The notes beneath the pieces are model-generated. The model was not told the origin of the DNA. It saw only the letters and a program-made list of their open reading frames with translations, and made no database searches. The position numbers and the translations under genes are program-made. A stretch of 64,000 bases of DNA, taken from Streptomyces tuirus. Its GTDB lineage: Bacteria; Actinomycetota; Actinomycetes; Streptomycetales; Streptomycetaceae. Every line of letters begins with the position of its first letter. Positions within the stretch are counted from its first letter, which is position 1. Below, piece after piece: positions 1 to 8,693 of this stretch. Location: NCBI RefSeq assembly GCF_014701095.1, contig NZ_AP023439.1, positions 2,716,001 to 2,780,000 on the forward strand. The letters run 5' to 3'.

Positions 1-540
1 GGCGTCGGGGTGGTCGGAGTTCCGGGCCAGGGTGAGGAGTTCGGCCTCGCCCCAGGTGCCGACCTCGGCGGCCGTGATGATGCCGGAGCTGTTGACCGAC
101 ACGACCTCGACATCGGCCGCGCGCAGGAACTCCGCGAAGAGCCGCGCCACGTCCTCCGGGTACGTCGCCCCGATCGCGACCCTGCGCACCCCCAGCTCCC
201 GCACCGCGTGCGCGAACGCGAAGGAGGTGGAGGAGGCGGGCATGCCGGCCGTCTGGGCCAGGGCGCGGACCTGCTCCTGCGCGCCGTCCCAGCCGTAGAC
301 GAAGCTGCCGCTCGTGCAGGCCCACACCACCGCGTCCGCACCGGCGTGCCGCAACTCCTGGACGCCCGCCGCGAGCCGGCCGGCGGAGCCCATCTCGAGC
401 AGCGCGTCCACCCGGTGCGCGTCCTCACCGATGTCGGTGTGCACCAGGTCCACCCGGATGTCGCTGCCCAGCAACTGCTCGATGCGCGGATAGTCGTCCT
501 CGGCGGAGTGGCCCGGGTAGAGAAATCCCAGCGCTGTCAT
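1..540 (-). CDS. Maleate isomerase / arylmalonate decarboxylase-like protein (partial)
   Basis: Only the N-terminal 180 codons are present; the frame is open to the window edge. The visible part has the Asp/Glu racemase superfamily fold pattern, with WACTSGSF holding a candidate catalytic Cys at residue 75. Maleate cis-trans isomerases and arylmalonate decarboxylases have the same motif. The second catalytic Cys expected near residue 190 lies outside the window. The ATG overlaps the stop of the upstream paralogue as ATGA, so the two are probably translationally coupled and may act together. Known family members isomerise, racemise or decarboxylate small dicarboxylic acids; the real substrate is unknown. 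Confidence 0.8.
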   Translation of the reverse strand, partial: MTALGFLYPGHSAEDDYPRIEQLLGSDIRVDLVHTDIGEDAHRVDALLEMGSAGRLAAGVQELRHAGADAVVWACTSGSFVYGWDGAQEQVRALAQTAGMPASSTSFAFAHAVRELGVRRVAIGATYPEDVARLFAEFLRAADVEVVSVNSSGIITAAEVGTWGEAELLTLARNSDHPDA

Positions 541-1352
541 GTCCAGCCTTCCTGCTGCTGCTCTTCTTCCGGCAGTACGGGACCGGGGTCCGCCCCCGGC
601 ACTGCGGGACCGGAACGCGCCGCCGGATTGATCAGCGCTTGGTACGGCCCCACCGCACGGGTACCCAGTCGGCGCAGTGCCGCCCACATCGTCACTTGGT
701 TGGCCGAGATCACGGGGATGCGCAGCTCGGCCTCCAGCTGGGGGATCACGTCGTACGTGGGCAGGTTGGTGCAGCTGATGAACAGCGCGTCGGCGTCACC
801 GCGGACGGCCTGCCGGGCCATGTCCACCACCTCCCGGTACGGGACCTTCCAGATGTGCCGGGTCAGGCCCATGAAGGCGCAGCCGGAGATCGTGACGCCG
901 GCCTGGGCGACATAGGCCTCCAGCGACTGCGTCACCGACACCGTGTACGGCGTCACCAGCGCGACCCGGCGCACGTCCAGCTCCACCAGGGCCTCCAGCA
1001 GCGCGCCGGAGGTGGTGATCGCCGGTACGGCGCCGGCCCTGCTCATCGCCTCGCACATCGCCCGCTCGCCCATCATGCCGCCGACGAAGCTGCCCGACGT
1101 GCAGGCGTAGGCCACGACCTCGGGGGCGATCGCGTTGAGCGTGCGGACCGCCTCGCTCAGCGTCTCGTGCTCGCTGACCAGGCGGGCCAGATCGAGACTC
1201 ACCTCGACCGGCACGAACGGTGTGCGGGTCATATGGAGCGAGACCTCGTCCGGCACCCAGCGCCACAGCTCGCGGTCGAGTGCGAAGTCGAAAGGGGCGA
1301 CGACGCCGACCCCGCGCTGCGGGCTGGGCCCGCCGAGAAATGAGACGTCCAT
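537..1352 (-). CDS. Maleate isomerase / arylmalonate decarboxylase-like protein
   Basis: This 271-aa protein is a paralogue of the next gene in the operon. It carries both family cysteines: Cys84 in YACTSGSF and Cys194 in ISCTNLPT. This two-Cys arrangement is typical of maleate isomerase and Asp/Glu racemase-type enzymes working on dicarboxylates. I chose the ATG that begins MDVSFLGG; a TTG and a GTG exist 27 and 9 bases further upstream. Its stop overlaps the start of the second paralogue (ATGA). It is transcribed divergently from the hydroxyacid dehydrogenase and amidase genes, which probably belong to the same pathway. Substrate unknown. Confidence 0.85.
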   Translation of the reverse strand: MDVSFLGGPSPQRGVGVVAPFDFALDRELWRWVPDEVSLHMTRTPFVPVEVSLDLARLVSEHETLSEAVRTLNAIAPEVVAYACTSGSFVGGMMGERAMCEAMSRAGAVPAITTSGALLEALVELDVRRVALVTPYTVSVTQSLEAYVAQAGVTISGCAFMGLTRHIWKVPYREVVDMARQAVRGDADALFISCTNLPTYDVIPQLEAELRIPVISANQVTMWAALRRLGTRAVGPYQALINPAARSGPAVPGADPGPVLPEEEQQQEGWT

Positions 1353-1550
1353 GGCAGGCACCGGCCTCACGCTGGGCAACTAGTGTGCAACGGATCGTGG
1401 GAACGCCCGTGTTGACGACGGTAGGTTCGGGTGCGAGCGTGGTCAATCCGCCCGGATCACTCCTTGGTCAACACCGGGTTAACTCGTCGTCACCCGACCG
1501 GCGCCCCGGGGCCGGCCGGCCCCGCCGAACGGCTGGAGAAACGGCTGCTC

Positions 1551-2498
1551 ATGCCCACCCCCACGCTCCTCGTCCTGGACGCCGAACCCCTCCCCCGCCT
1601 CGGCCGCCTCACCGGCCGCGCCCGCATCGAACACACCGACGCGGCGGGGCTCGCCGAGCGCCTCCCGCGCGCGGATGTACTCCTGGTGTGGGACTTCACC
1701 TCGCGCGCCGTGCGGGACGCCTGGCCCGGCGAGGGTCCGCGGCCGCGCTGGGTGCACACGGCGAGCGCGGGTGTGGACCACCTGATGTGTCCGGAACTCG
1801 CCGCTTCCGACACGGTGGTGACGAACGCGCGCGGCATCTTCGACCAGCCGATCGCGGAGTACGTCGCCGCGCTCGTGCTGGCGATGGCCAAGGACCTGCC
1901 GAGGACCCTGGAGTTGCAGCGGGAGCGGACCTGGCGGCACCGCGAGTCGCTCAAGGTCGCCGGGAGCCGGGCCGTGGTGGTCGGTTCGGGGCCGATCGGC
2001 CGGGCGATCGCGCGCACCCTGGGGGCGCTGGACATCACGACCGCGCTGGTGGGCCGCGCCGCGCGCTCCGGCGTGCACGGTCCGGAGGACCTGGACCGGC
2101 TGCTGGCCCGCGCCGACTGGGTGATCGCGGCGGCGCCGCTCACGGACGAGACGCACGGGATGTTCGACGCCCGACGCTTCGGCCTGATGCAGCCGTCCAC
2201 CCGGTTCGTCAACATCGGCCGCGGCCAGCTCGTCGTCGAGGACGCGCTCGCCGAGGCGCTGGCCAAGCGCTGGATCGCGGGTGCCGCCCTGGACGTCTTC
2301 GAGGCCGAACCGCTGCCCGCCGAGAGCCCGTTGTGGCAGGCCCCGGGCCTGATCGTGTCCCCGCACATGAGCGGCGACACCATCGGCTGGCGTGACGAAC
2401 TCGGCCTCCAGTTCGTGGAGTTGTACGAACAGTGGGCGGCCGGGGAGCCGTTGAAGAACGTGGTCGACAAGCGGCGTGGGTACGTACCTGGTCACTGA
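1551..2498 (+). CDS. D-2-hydroxyacid dehydrogenase, NAD-binding
   Basis: The 315-aa protein has the D-isomer-specific 2-hydroxyacid dehydrogenase layout. A substrate-binding half comes first, then a Rossmann segment with GSGPIG at about residues 145-150, then NIGRGQLV with the catalytic Arg, a Glu in the following helix and the His of SPHMSG. It should interconvert a 2-keto acid and a D-2-hydroxy acid with NAD(P)H in the cytoplasm. The start is the ATG of MPTPTLLV, preceded by GGAGAA at 10 bases; an in-frame upstream extension looks non-coding. The amidase gene starts 17 bases after its stop, so the two are co-transcribed. About 200 bases separate it from the divergent isomerase operon. Confidence 0.88.
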   Translation: MPTPTLLVLDAEPLPRLGRLTGRARIEHTDAAGLAERLPRADVLLVWDFTSRAVRDAWPGEGPRPRWVHTASAGVDHLMCPELAASDTVVTNARGIFDQPIAEYVAALVLAMAKDLPRTLELQRERTWRHRESLKVAGSRAVVVGSGPIGRAIARTLGALDITTALVGRAARSGVHGPEDLDRLLARADWVIAAAPLTDETHGMFDARRFGLMQPSTRFVNIGRGQLVVEDALAEALAKRWIAGAALDVFEAEPLPAESPLWQAPGLIVSPHMSGDTIGWRDELGLQFVELYEQWAAGEPLKNVVDKRRGYVPGH

Positions 2499-2515
2499 CG
2501 TTCCTGGGAGGGTGG

Positions 2516-3925
2516 ATGTCCGAGCTCACCGAGCTGACCGCCGTACGGCTCCTCGAGGGGTACCGCAAGGGCGAGTGGGGTCCCGTGGAGGCGACGCGGG
2601 CGGCGCTGGAGCGGGCCGAGGCGATCCAGCCGGAGGTGAACGCCTTCGTCCGGCTGACGGCCGAAGAGGCTCTGGAGCGGGCCCGGGAGTCTCAGGAGCG
2701 GTGGCGGCGCGGTGAGCCACGGGGCCTGCTCGACGGGGTGCCGGTCACCGTCAAGGACATCCTGCTGCAGCGCGGGGCGCCGACCCTGCGCGGATCGAGG
2801 GCCGTGGATCCGGCGGGGCGGTGGGACGAGGACGCGCCGTCCGTGGCCCGGCTGCGCGAGCACGGGGCGGTCTTCATCGGCAAGACGACAACTCCCGAGT
2901 TCGGCTGGAAGGGCGTGACGGACTCGCCGCTCAGCGGGATCACCCGCAATCCGTGTGACCCTTCGCGCACCGCGGGCGGGTCGAGCGGCGGCAGCGCGGC
3001 GGCGGTGGCGCTCGGCGCGGGGCCGCTGTCGCTGGGCACGGACGGCGGCGGCAGCGTCCGTATCCCGGCCTCGTTCTGCGGGATCTTCGCGCTGAAGCCG
3101 ACGTACGGGCGCGTGCCGCTCTACCCGGCGAGCGCCTTCGGCACGCTGGCGCACGTCGGCCCGATGACCCGGGACGCGGCCGACGCGGCGCTGCTGATGG
3201 ACGTGATCGGGCATCCGGACTCGCGCGACTGGTCGGCGCTGTCCGCCCCGGCCGGTCCGTACACGGACGCTCTGGCGGGCGGGGTGCGCGGGCTGCGGGT
3301 GGCGTACTCGCCGTCGCTGGGCGGCCAGGTGGCGGTGCGGCCGGCGGTCGCGAGGGCGGTGCGGCGGGCGGTGGAGCGGCTGGCGGAGCTCGGCGCGTAC
3401 GTCACGGAGACCGACCCGGACCTGACCGACCCGGTGGAGGCCTTCCACACCCTGTGGTTCAGCGGGGCGGCCCGGGTGACGCAGCACCTGGGCCCGCACC
3501 AGCGCGAGTTGCTGGACCCGGGCCTGCGGGAGATCTGCGCGCGGGGCGCCCGCTACTCGGCGCTGGAGTATCTGGCCGCGGTCGACGTGCGGATGGACCT
3601 GGGCCGCCGGATGGGCCGCTTCCACGACACCTACGACCTGCTCGTCACGCCGACCATGCCGCTCACGGCGTTCGAGGCGGGCGCCGAGGTGCCGAAAGGA
3701 TCCGGCCACCGGCGGTGGACGGGCTGGACCCCGTTCACCTACCCGTTCAACATGACGCAGCAGCCCGCGGCGAGTGTGCCGGTCGGCACCGACGCGGACG
3801 GTCTGCCGATCGGGCTCCAGCTCGTGGCCGCCCGGCACCGGGACGATCTGGTGCTGCGGGCGGCCCACGCGCTGTTCGAGGCCCGGGTGGCGTCCGCCGG
3901 CCGGCCTACGCCCTCCGGAAGCTGA
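2516..3925 (+). CDS. Amidase (amidase-signature family)
   Basis: The 469-aa protein has the full amidase signature with a Ser-cisSer-Lys triad: Lys80 in PVTVKD, the cis-Ser in AGGSSGGSAAA around residue 156, and nucleophile Ser180 in GTDGGGSVRIPA. It hydrolyses an amide to an acid plus ammonia in the cytoplasm. The start is an ATG 5 bases after a clear GGGAGGG, just behind the dehydrogenase stop. Next to two maleate-isomerase-like enzymes, a monoamide of a dicarboxylic acid is a reasonable substrate guess, but sequence alone cannot fix it. Its last 20 bases overlap tail-to-tail with the DUF3830 gene on the other strand. Confidence 0.9.
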   Translation: MSELTELTAVRLLEGYRKGEWGPVEATRAALERAEAIQPEVNAFVRLTAEEALERARESQERWRRGEPRGLLDGVPVTVKDILLQRGAPTLRGSRAVDPAGRWDEDAPSVARLREHGAVFIGKTTTPEFGWKGVTDSPLSGITRNPCDPSRTAGGSSGGSAAAVALGAGPLSLGTDGGGSVRIPASFCGIFALKPTYGRVPLYPASAFGTLAHVGPMTRDAADAALLMDVIGHPDSRDWSALSAPAGPYTDALAGGVRGLRVAYSPSLGGQVAVRPAVARAVRRAVERLAELGAYVTETDPDLTDPVEAFHTLWFSGAARVTQHLGPHQRELLDPGLREICARGARYSALEYLAAVDVRMDLGRRMGRFHDTYDLLVTPTMPLTAFEAGAEVPKGSGHRRWTGWTPFTYPFNMTQQPAASVPVGTDADGLPIGLQLVAARHRDDLVLRAAHALFEARVASAGRPTPSGS

Positions 3926-4400
3926 GCGACTCCCCCGCCGCTCCGGACCTCCACAGGTCGTTGCACGCCTCGGCCATGGTCTCCAGGCCGTCGACGACCT
4001 GGCCCCAGACGATGCCGGGGACCCAGCCGACATCGCCGTTCAGCAGCAGGTTGTTGCGCTCGTAGAACAGGGCCAGGTCGACGAGCGTGGTCCCGGCGCG
4101 GACCTCGCGGTCGTAGCCGTAGGCCTTGGTCCCCAACTCCGCCCCGGCGAAGGTGAAATAGCACAGGTCGCCGGGGATGGGGGTGATGGTCGGATTTTCC
4201 AGTGGTGGCTCGGTTTGGGCGAAAGGCGGGAAAAGGGCGTAGATCTCGTTGCGTGCGTACTTCGCGTGGTAGACGTCACCGGCCAGCGGAAGGGAATCCC
4301 AGACGGCCGCGCAGGTGATCGGCGCGCGGTCGTCCAGCAGCCTGGCCGTGCAGGTCACGTCGCGCTTGACCAGCGAGACTTCGATGTAGCGATCAGCCAT
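3906..4400 (-). CDS. DUF3830 family protein
   Basis: The 164-aa protein has no signal peptide and contains PGDLCYFTF and a C-terminal GVVWGQ-like segment (seen here as GIVWGQVVDG). It resembles the DUF3830 family, whose fold is cyclophilin-like and whose function is not established. The start could be ATG 4400 (MADRYIEV) or ATG 4409 three codons upstream; GGAGGG lies very close to the first and a weaker GGTGGG precedes the second. The gene points the opposite way to its neighbours, overlaps the amidase 3' end by 20 bases and is divergent from the transporter operon. Its placement suggests a role in the same catabolic pathway, perhaps substrate binding. Confidence 0.78.
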   Translation of the reverse strand: MADRYIEVSLVKRDVTCTARLLDDRAPITCAAVWDSLPLAGDVYHAKYARNEIYALFPPFAQTEPPLENPTITPIPGDLCYFTFAGAELGTKAYGYDREVRAGTTLVDLALFYERNNLLLNGDVGWVPGIVWGQVVDGLETMAEACNDLWRSGAAGESLSFRRA

Positions 4401-4507
4401 GCCCTCCATGGGAGTGCCCACCGCCGCCCGGGTCAAGAGCGCACGGCGAGAGTGCGGGGCTTGAAAAGACCGGAATAACTCGGATGCGGTCGGGTAGCCG
4501 CGCGCCC

Positions 4508-5449
4508 ATGGCTCCACCACAGAGAAGCCCACACAGAAGCACACCGCGAAGTCCCGAACCCATATCCGGGCCCGCCTCCGGGCCCACCCGCCGGTCGCTG
4601 CTCGCGGGGGTCGCGGCGCTCGGCGCGCTGGGCGCCGCCGGATGCAGCAGGGTCGCCACCGCGTCGGACGTCAAGGGCGGTGACCTGCTCGACCGGCTCC
4701 GGGCGGCGGGCGTCGTCCGCCTCGGCATCGCCGGCGAGATCCCGTTCGGCTTCATCGACAAGAACGGCGAGCTGACCGGCGAGGCACCGGAACTGGCCAA
4801 GGTGATCTTCAAGCGACTCGGCATCGACCGGGTGCAGCCCGTGCCGACCGAGTTCGGCTCGCTCATCCCGGGCCTGAACTCCCAGCAGTTCGACGTCGTC
4901 GCCGCCGGGATGTACGTCAACCCCGAGCGCTGCGAGCAGGTCATCTTCGCCGACCCCGACTACCAGATGCTCGACTCGTTCATCGTGCGCAAGGGCAACC
5001 CGAAGGGGCTGCACAGCTACAAGGACGTCGTCGCGAAGAAGGCGAGGTTCGCCACCGGGACCGGCTACGCCGAGATCCAGTACGCCGTCGAGGCGGGGTA
5101 CAAGGAGAGCGAGATCCTGATCGTCCCGGACCAGGTCGCGGGCCTGAACGCCGTCGAGGCGGGGCGCGTGGACGTGTTCGCCGGTACGGCGCTGACCACC
5201 CGTGAGGTGGTGAAGAAGTCGTCCAAGGCGGAGGCGACCAAGCCGTTCGCGCCTCTCGTGGACGGCAAGCCGCACGTCGACGGAGGCGCCTTCGCGTTCC
5301 GGCCGACCGAGTCGAATCTGCGCGACGCCTTCAACGTGGAGCTGCGCAAGCTCAAGAAGAGCGGCGAACTCTTCCGCATCCTGCGGCCCTTCGGATTCAC
5401 CCGGGCCGAGATGACGGACATGACCGCGAAGGAGCTCTGCGGCGGATGA
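4508..5449 (+). CDS. ehuB: Amino-acid/ectoine-type ABC transporter substrate-binding lipoprotein
   Basis: This solute-binding protein is about 313 aa. Its export signal has twin arginines (RRSLLAG) followed by lipobox LGAAGC, so it is probably a Tat-exported lipoprotein held outside the membrane. The body has the family-3 binding-protein pattern (GEAPELAKVIFKRLG, TEFGSLIPGL, AAGMYVNPERCEQV), closest in memory to EhuB of ectoine/hydroxyectoine importers. An alternative ATG lies 24 bases upstream; neither start has a strong RBS. It is the first gene of a tight four-gene operon, ending with an ATGA overlap into the first permease. The isomerase/amidase context makes a ligand other than ectoine possible. 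Confidence 0.88.
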   Translation: MAPPQRSPHRSTPRSPEPISGPASGPTRRSLLAGVAALGALGAAGCSRVATASDVKGGDLLDRLRAAGVVRLGIAGEIPFGFIDKNGELTGEAPELAKVIFKRLGIDRVQPVPTEFGSLIPGLNSQQFDVVAAGMYVNPERCEQVIFADPDYQMLDSFIVRKGNPKGLHSYKDVVAKKARFATGTGYAEIQYAVEAGYKESEILIVPDQVAGLNAVEAGRVDVFAGTALTTREVVKKSSKAEATKPFAPLVDGKPHVDGGAFAFRPTESNLRDAFNVELRKLKKSGELFRILRPFGFTRAEMTDMTAKELCGG

Positions 5450-6162
5450 CCTCAGGACTCTGGGAACTCGTACTCAAGGGCGTCTGGGTCACGATCCAGC
5501 TCCTCGTCTGCAGCGCCCTGCTGGGCGCCGCGGTGTCCTTCGTCGTCGGCGTGGCGCGCACCCACCGGCTGTGGATCGTCCGCTTCCTCGCGGGCGTCTA
5601 CACCGAGGTGTTCCGCGGCACTTCGGCGCTGGTGATGATCTTCTGGGTGTACTTCGTGCTGCCCATCGCCTTCGGCTGGCAGCTGGTGCCGCTGTGGGCG
5701 GGCACCCTCGCGCTCGGCCTGACCTACGGGGCGTACGGCTCCGAGATCGTGCGCGGCGCGCTGACCGCGGTCGACCCGGCGCAGAAGGAGGGCGGGATCG
5801 CGCTCAGCTTCACTCCCTGGCAGCGGCTGCGGCTGATCCTGCTGCCGCAGGCCGTGCCGGAGATGATCCCGCCGTTCTCCAACCTGCTGGTCGAACTGCT
5901 CAAGGGCACCGCCCTGGTGTCCATCATGGGCATGGGTGACCTGGCGTTCAGCGGCAACCTGGTGCGCCTGGCGCTCCAGGAGAGCGCGGAGATCTACACG
6001 ATCGTGCTGCTGATCTACTTCGTGATCGCCTTCGCCCTGACCCGCGGCATGCGCGGTCTGGAGCGCAAGCTCAAGGCAGAGACGGGCAAGCCGGCCGGCA
6101 GCACAGCCGGCCAGGAGCTCGACCGTCCGCAGACCACCGGTGTGGGAGGTGCTGTCGCATGA
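5446..6162 (+). CDS. ehuC: Amino-acid/ectoine-type ABC transporter permease
   Basis: The 238-aa protein has several membrane segments and the His/Glu/Gln-type amino-acid permease pattern. An EAA-like loop (GIALSFTPWQRLRLILLPQA) contacts the ATPase. It should form a heteromeric channel with the next permease. Its ATG overlaps the stop of the binding-protein gene and its own stop overlaps the start of the second permease, both as ATGA, so translation of the operon is probably coupled. The last 30 residues are a hydrophilic tail. The ehu assignment rests on operon structure and family resemblance. Confidence 0.88.
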   Translation: MTSGLWELVLKGVWVTIQLLVCSALLGAAVSFVVGVARTHRLWIVRFLAGVYTEVFRGTSALVMIFWVYFVLPIAFGWQLVPLWAGTLALGLTYGAYGSEIVRGALTAVDPAQKEGGIALSFTPWQRLRLILLPQAVPEMIPPFSNLLVELLKGTALVSIMGMGDLAFSGNLVRLALQESAEIYTIVLLIYFVIAFALTRGMRGLERKLKAETGKPAGSTAGQELDRPQTTGVGGAVA

Positions 6163-6809
6163 AGTGGGACTGGAGCGCAGTCAGCGGCTTCATGCCGCAC
6201 CTCTGGGACGGTCTGCTGGTCACCGTGCAGATCCTGGCCCTCGGTTCGCTGATCTCGTTCGCGCTGGGCCTGGTGTGGGCGCTGCTGATGCGGGTGCCCT
6301 CGCGCTGGGTGACCTGGCCGGTCGGCGTGGTCACGGAGTTCGTCCGCAACACCCCGCTGCTGGTGCAGCTGTTCTTCCTCTTCTATGTGCTGCCCGAGTG
6401 GGGCCTGGCCTTCTCGGCGCTGACCACCGGCGTCTTCGCGATCGGGCTGCACTACTCGACGTACACGATGCAGGTCTACCGGGCCGGTATCGAGGCCGTG
6501 CCGGTCGGCCAGTGGGAGGCGGCGACGGCGCTGAACCTGCCGCTGCACCGGACGTGGACGGCGGTGATCCTGCCGCAGGCCGTGCGCCGGGTCGTCCCCG
6601 CGCTCGGGAACTACGTCATCTCCATGCTCAAGGACACGCCCATGGTCATGGCGATCACGGTGCTGGAGATGCTCGGCCAGGCGCGCCTGTACTCGCAGGA
6701 GCACTTCCAGTTCACCGAGCCGCTGACGGTGATCGGCGTGGCCTTCATCGTCATTTCCTACCTGGCCTCCCTTGCCCTGCGAGCCCTGGAGCGACGCCTT
6801 GCCCACTGA
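6159..6809 (+). CDS. ehuD: Amino-acid/ectoine-type ABC transporter permease
   Basis: The 216-aa second permease has about five membrane segments and the EAA loop GQWEAATALNLPLHRTWTAV. The stretch FVRNTPLLVQLFFLFYVLP is typical of the amino-acid (HisM/GlnP) permease family. It should pair with the preceding permease to form the transmembrane channel. The start ATG sits inside an ATGA overlap with the upstream stop. Its 3' end overlaps the TTG start of the ATPase gene by 11 bases, which is unusually tight even for this operon. Confidence 0.88.
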   Translation: MKWDWSAVSGFMPHLWDGLLVTVQILALGSLISFALGLVWALLMRVPSRWVTWPVGVVTEFVRNTPLLVQLFFLFYVLPEWGLAFSALTTGVFAIGLHYSTYTMQVYRAGIEAVPVGQWEAATALNLPLHRTWTAVILPQAVRRVVPALGNYVISMLKDTPMVMAITVLEMLGQARLYSQEHFQFTEPLTVIGVAFIVISYLASLALRALERRLAH

Positions 6810-7596
6810 CACCCTCCCCAATCCCGGCACCAACCCCGACAAGACCCCCGCCCAGAGCGCCGGCGAGCTGATCCGGCTGGAGCAGGTCACCAAGCGGTTC
6901 GGGAGCAACACGGTCCTGGACCACCTGGACTTCTCCGTCGACGCCGGCAAGCACGTCACCCTGATCGGGCCGTCCGGATCCGGCAAGACGACGATCCTGC
7001 GGCTGCTGATGACCCTGCTCAAGCCCGACGAGGGCACGATCACGGTCGACGGGGAGCAGCTGTTCCCGGCCTCCGACAAGCAGGTCCGCGAGGTCCGCAA
7101 GAAGATCGGGATGGTCTTCCAGCAGTTCAACCTGTTCCCGAACATGACGGTGCTGCGGAACATCACCGAGGCGCCGGTCACCGTCCTCGGCATGTCCAAG
7201 GACGAGGCGGTGGAGCGGGCCAAGGAGCTGCTGGACATGGTGGGCCTGGCCGACAAGTGCGACGCGCACCCGGCCCAGCTCTCCGGTGGCCAGCAGCAGC
7301 GGGTGGCGATCGCCCGGGCCCTGGCGATGCGCCCGCAGGTGCTGCTCCTGGACGAGGTGACCTCCGCGCTCGACCCCGAGCTGGTGGCAGGAGTCCTCGA
7401 CGTCCTCAGGGACATCGCCCGCTCCACGGACATCACGATGCTCTGTGTGACCCACGAGATGAATTTCGCCCGGGACATCTCCGACCAGGTGCTCATGTTC
7501 GATTCGGGCCGGATCATCGAGTCGGGACCGCCGGAGAAGATCTTCAGCGACCCGGAGCTGGACCGGACACGGGAGTTCCTCAGCGCAGTGCTCTGA
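6799..7596 (+). CDS. ehuA: Amino-acid/ectoine-type ABC transporter ATP-binding protein
   Basis: The 265-aa nucleotide-binding subunit powers the importer from the cytoplasmic side. It shows Walker A GPSGSGKTT (residues 57-65), signature LSGGQQQR (161-168) and Walker B VLLLDE (181-186) with D-loop SALD. I chose TTG 6799 because GGAG lies 7 bases upstream and the sequence upstream is the end of the permease gene; the predicted N-terminus is a Pro/Thr-rich tail before the core. It is the last gene of the operon. A strong inverted repeat follows 46 bases after its stop. Confidence 0.9.
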   Translation: MPTDTLPNPGTNPDKTPAQSAGELIRLEQVTKRFGSNTVLDHLDFSVDAGKHVTLIGPSGSGKTTILRLLMTLLKPDEGTITVDGEQLFPASDKQVREVRKKIGMVFQQFNLFPNMTVLRNITEAPVTVLGMSKDEAVERAKELLDMVGLADKCDAHPAQLSGGQQQRVAIARALAMRPQVLLLDEVTSALDPELVAGVLDVLRDIARSTDITMLCVTHEMNFARDISDQVLMFDSGRIIESGPPEKIFSDPELDRTREFLSAVL

Positions 7597-7642
7597 CTAC
7601 GGCCCGTGAGCTGGCACAACACCCGACCCCTCACTCGAGGGC

Positions 7643-7691
7643 GGACTGGGGCATGCTTCTGGCACATGCCAGAGTGCCATTGCCCCAGTCC
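7643..7691. promoter_or_regulatory. Nested inverted repeat between ehuA and the IclR gene
   Basis: Outer arms GGACTGGGGCA (7643-7653) and TGCCCCAGTCC (7681-7691) are perfectly complementary. Inside them, TCTGGCA-CA-TGCCAGA (7658-7673) is a second perfect palindrome. The structure follows the last transporter gene and precedes the IclR-type regulator. It could be the operon terminator, but no T-run follows. The palindromic core also suits a regulator operator. Both readings are inference. Confidence 0.6.
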
Positions 7692-7804
7692 GGGGCCCCG
7701 GGAATCTTGTCAACCCCCGCTCCGCGCACGCCTTTTGCCGGTTAACCTGGAAGAGGTTCACCGACCGGATTACGGCCCTACAGCAAGCGCAGGGGGAGAC
7801 CACC

Positions 7805-8563
7805 GTGGCGCTGAAGCACGAGCCGACCACCCCGTACCACTCGGCCCAGGAAGCACTGCGCGTCCTGGAGACGGTGGCGCGCGGTTCCAGCGGTGTCACC
7901 GACGCCGAGATAGCCCGGCACACCGGCATCACACCGGAGCGGCTGACCGCGCTCCTGCGCATGCTGCGCCGCGAGGGCTACGTGGAGCAGATCACCGACG
8001 GCGCGTACGTCACGGGCGAGACGCTGGCCCGCCTCGGCTCCGCCCAGCACCGCGAGCAGGCCCTGCGTGAAAAGCTCCAGCGCACCCTCGACCGGCTGCG
8101 CGACTCGGTGGGCGCCGCCGTCTACATGAGCCGGTACGTCGACGGCGAGATCAGCATCACCCAGTACGCCGACAGCCCGGCCGCGCCCAAGGTCAACGAG
8201 TGGGTCGACTTCCGCTCCTCGGCCCACGCCACCGCCATCGGCAAGAGCCTGCTCACCCAGCTCGACCACGCCGGGCGCCGCGACCACCTCGCCCGGCACA
8301 AGATGGCCCGCCTCACCTCGCGCACCATCACCAGCGACCGGCTCCTGCTCTCCCGCCTGGAGGCCCAGCCGCCCACCGTGCCCGTCCTGGACCTCCAGGA
8401 GTACGCGGTCGGCACGGTCTGCGCGGCCGTCCCGATCACGGCCGGCTCCTCCGTCGGCTGCCTCGCCCTGTCCCTCCCGCTCGAGCACGCCCACCGCCTG
8501 CGCCAGGCCGCCGACACCCTCAACCGCCACGCGGCGCCGGTGCTGCTCTCCATGGCGATCTAG
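7805..8563 (+). CDS. IclR-family transcriptional regulator
   Basis: The 252-aa protein has an N-terminal winged helix-turn-helix (about residues 15-65: AEIARHTGITPERLTALLRML). An IclR effector-binding domain follows, with SSAHATAIGKSLL and a C-terminal GSSVGCLALSLPL. Such regulators usually bind small organic acids and control a nearby catabolic operon. GTG 7805 is preceded by AGGGGGAG at good spacing. The gene follows the importer operon in the same direction, so the importer and isomerase/amidase genes are its likely targets. The nested palindrome at 7643-7691 is a candidate operator. Confidence 0.88.
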   Translation: MALKHEPTTPYHSAQEALRVLETVARGSSGVTDAEIARHTGITPERLTALLRMLRREGYVEQITDGAYVTGETLARLGSAQHREQALREKLQRTLDRLRDSVGAAVYMSRYVDGEISITQYADSPAAPKVNEWVDFRSSAHATAIGKSLLTQLDHAGRRDHLARHKMARLTSRTITSDRLLLSRLEAQPPTVPVLDLQEYAVGTVCAAVPITAGSSVGCLALSLPLEHAHRLRQAADTLNRHAAPVLLSMAI

Positions 8564-8607
8564 GACCTTCCGCCGGATCTCCGCGGCGCCGCCCCCGGCC
8601 CTCGCCG

Positions 8608-8623
8608 GGTGGTCCGGAGCACC
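8608..8623. repeat. 16-bp near-palindrome upstream of tRNA-Lys copy 1
   Basis: GGTGGTCCGGAGCACC is palindromic except for one mirrored pair (G/G), centred on TCCGGA. The identical 16-mer recurs at 12862-12877 in front of the second, identical tRNA-Lys gene. It may be a protein-binding site or a remnant of the duplication that produced the two tRNA genes. Confidence 0.5.
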
Positions 8624-8693
8624 CCTCGGCATTGGGTATTATTTTCTCCGTCGCCCGCCGCGGAGCACGATTCCGAGGGCAGGCGAGAGTCAT

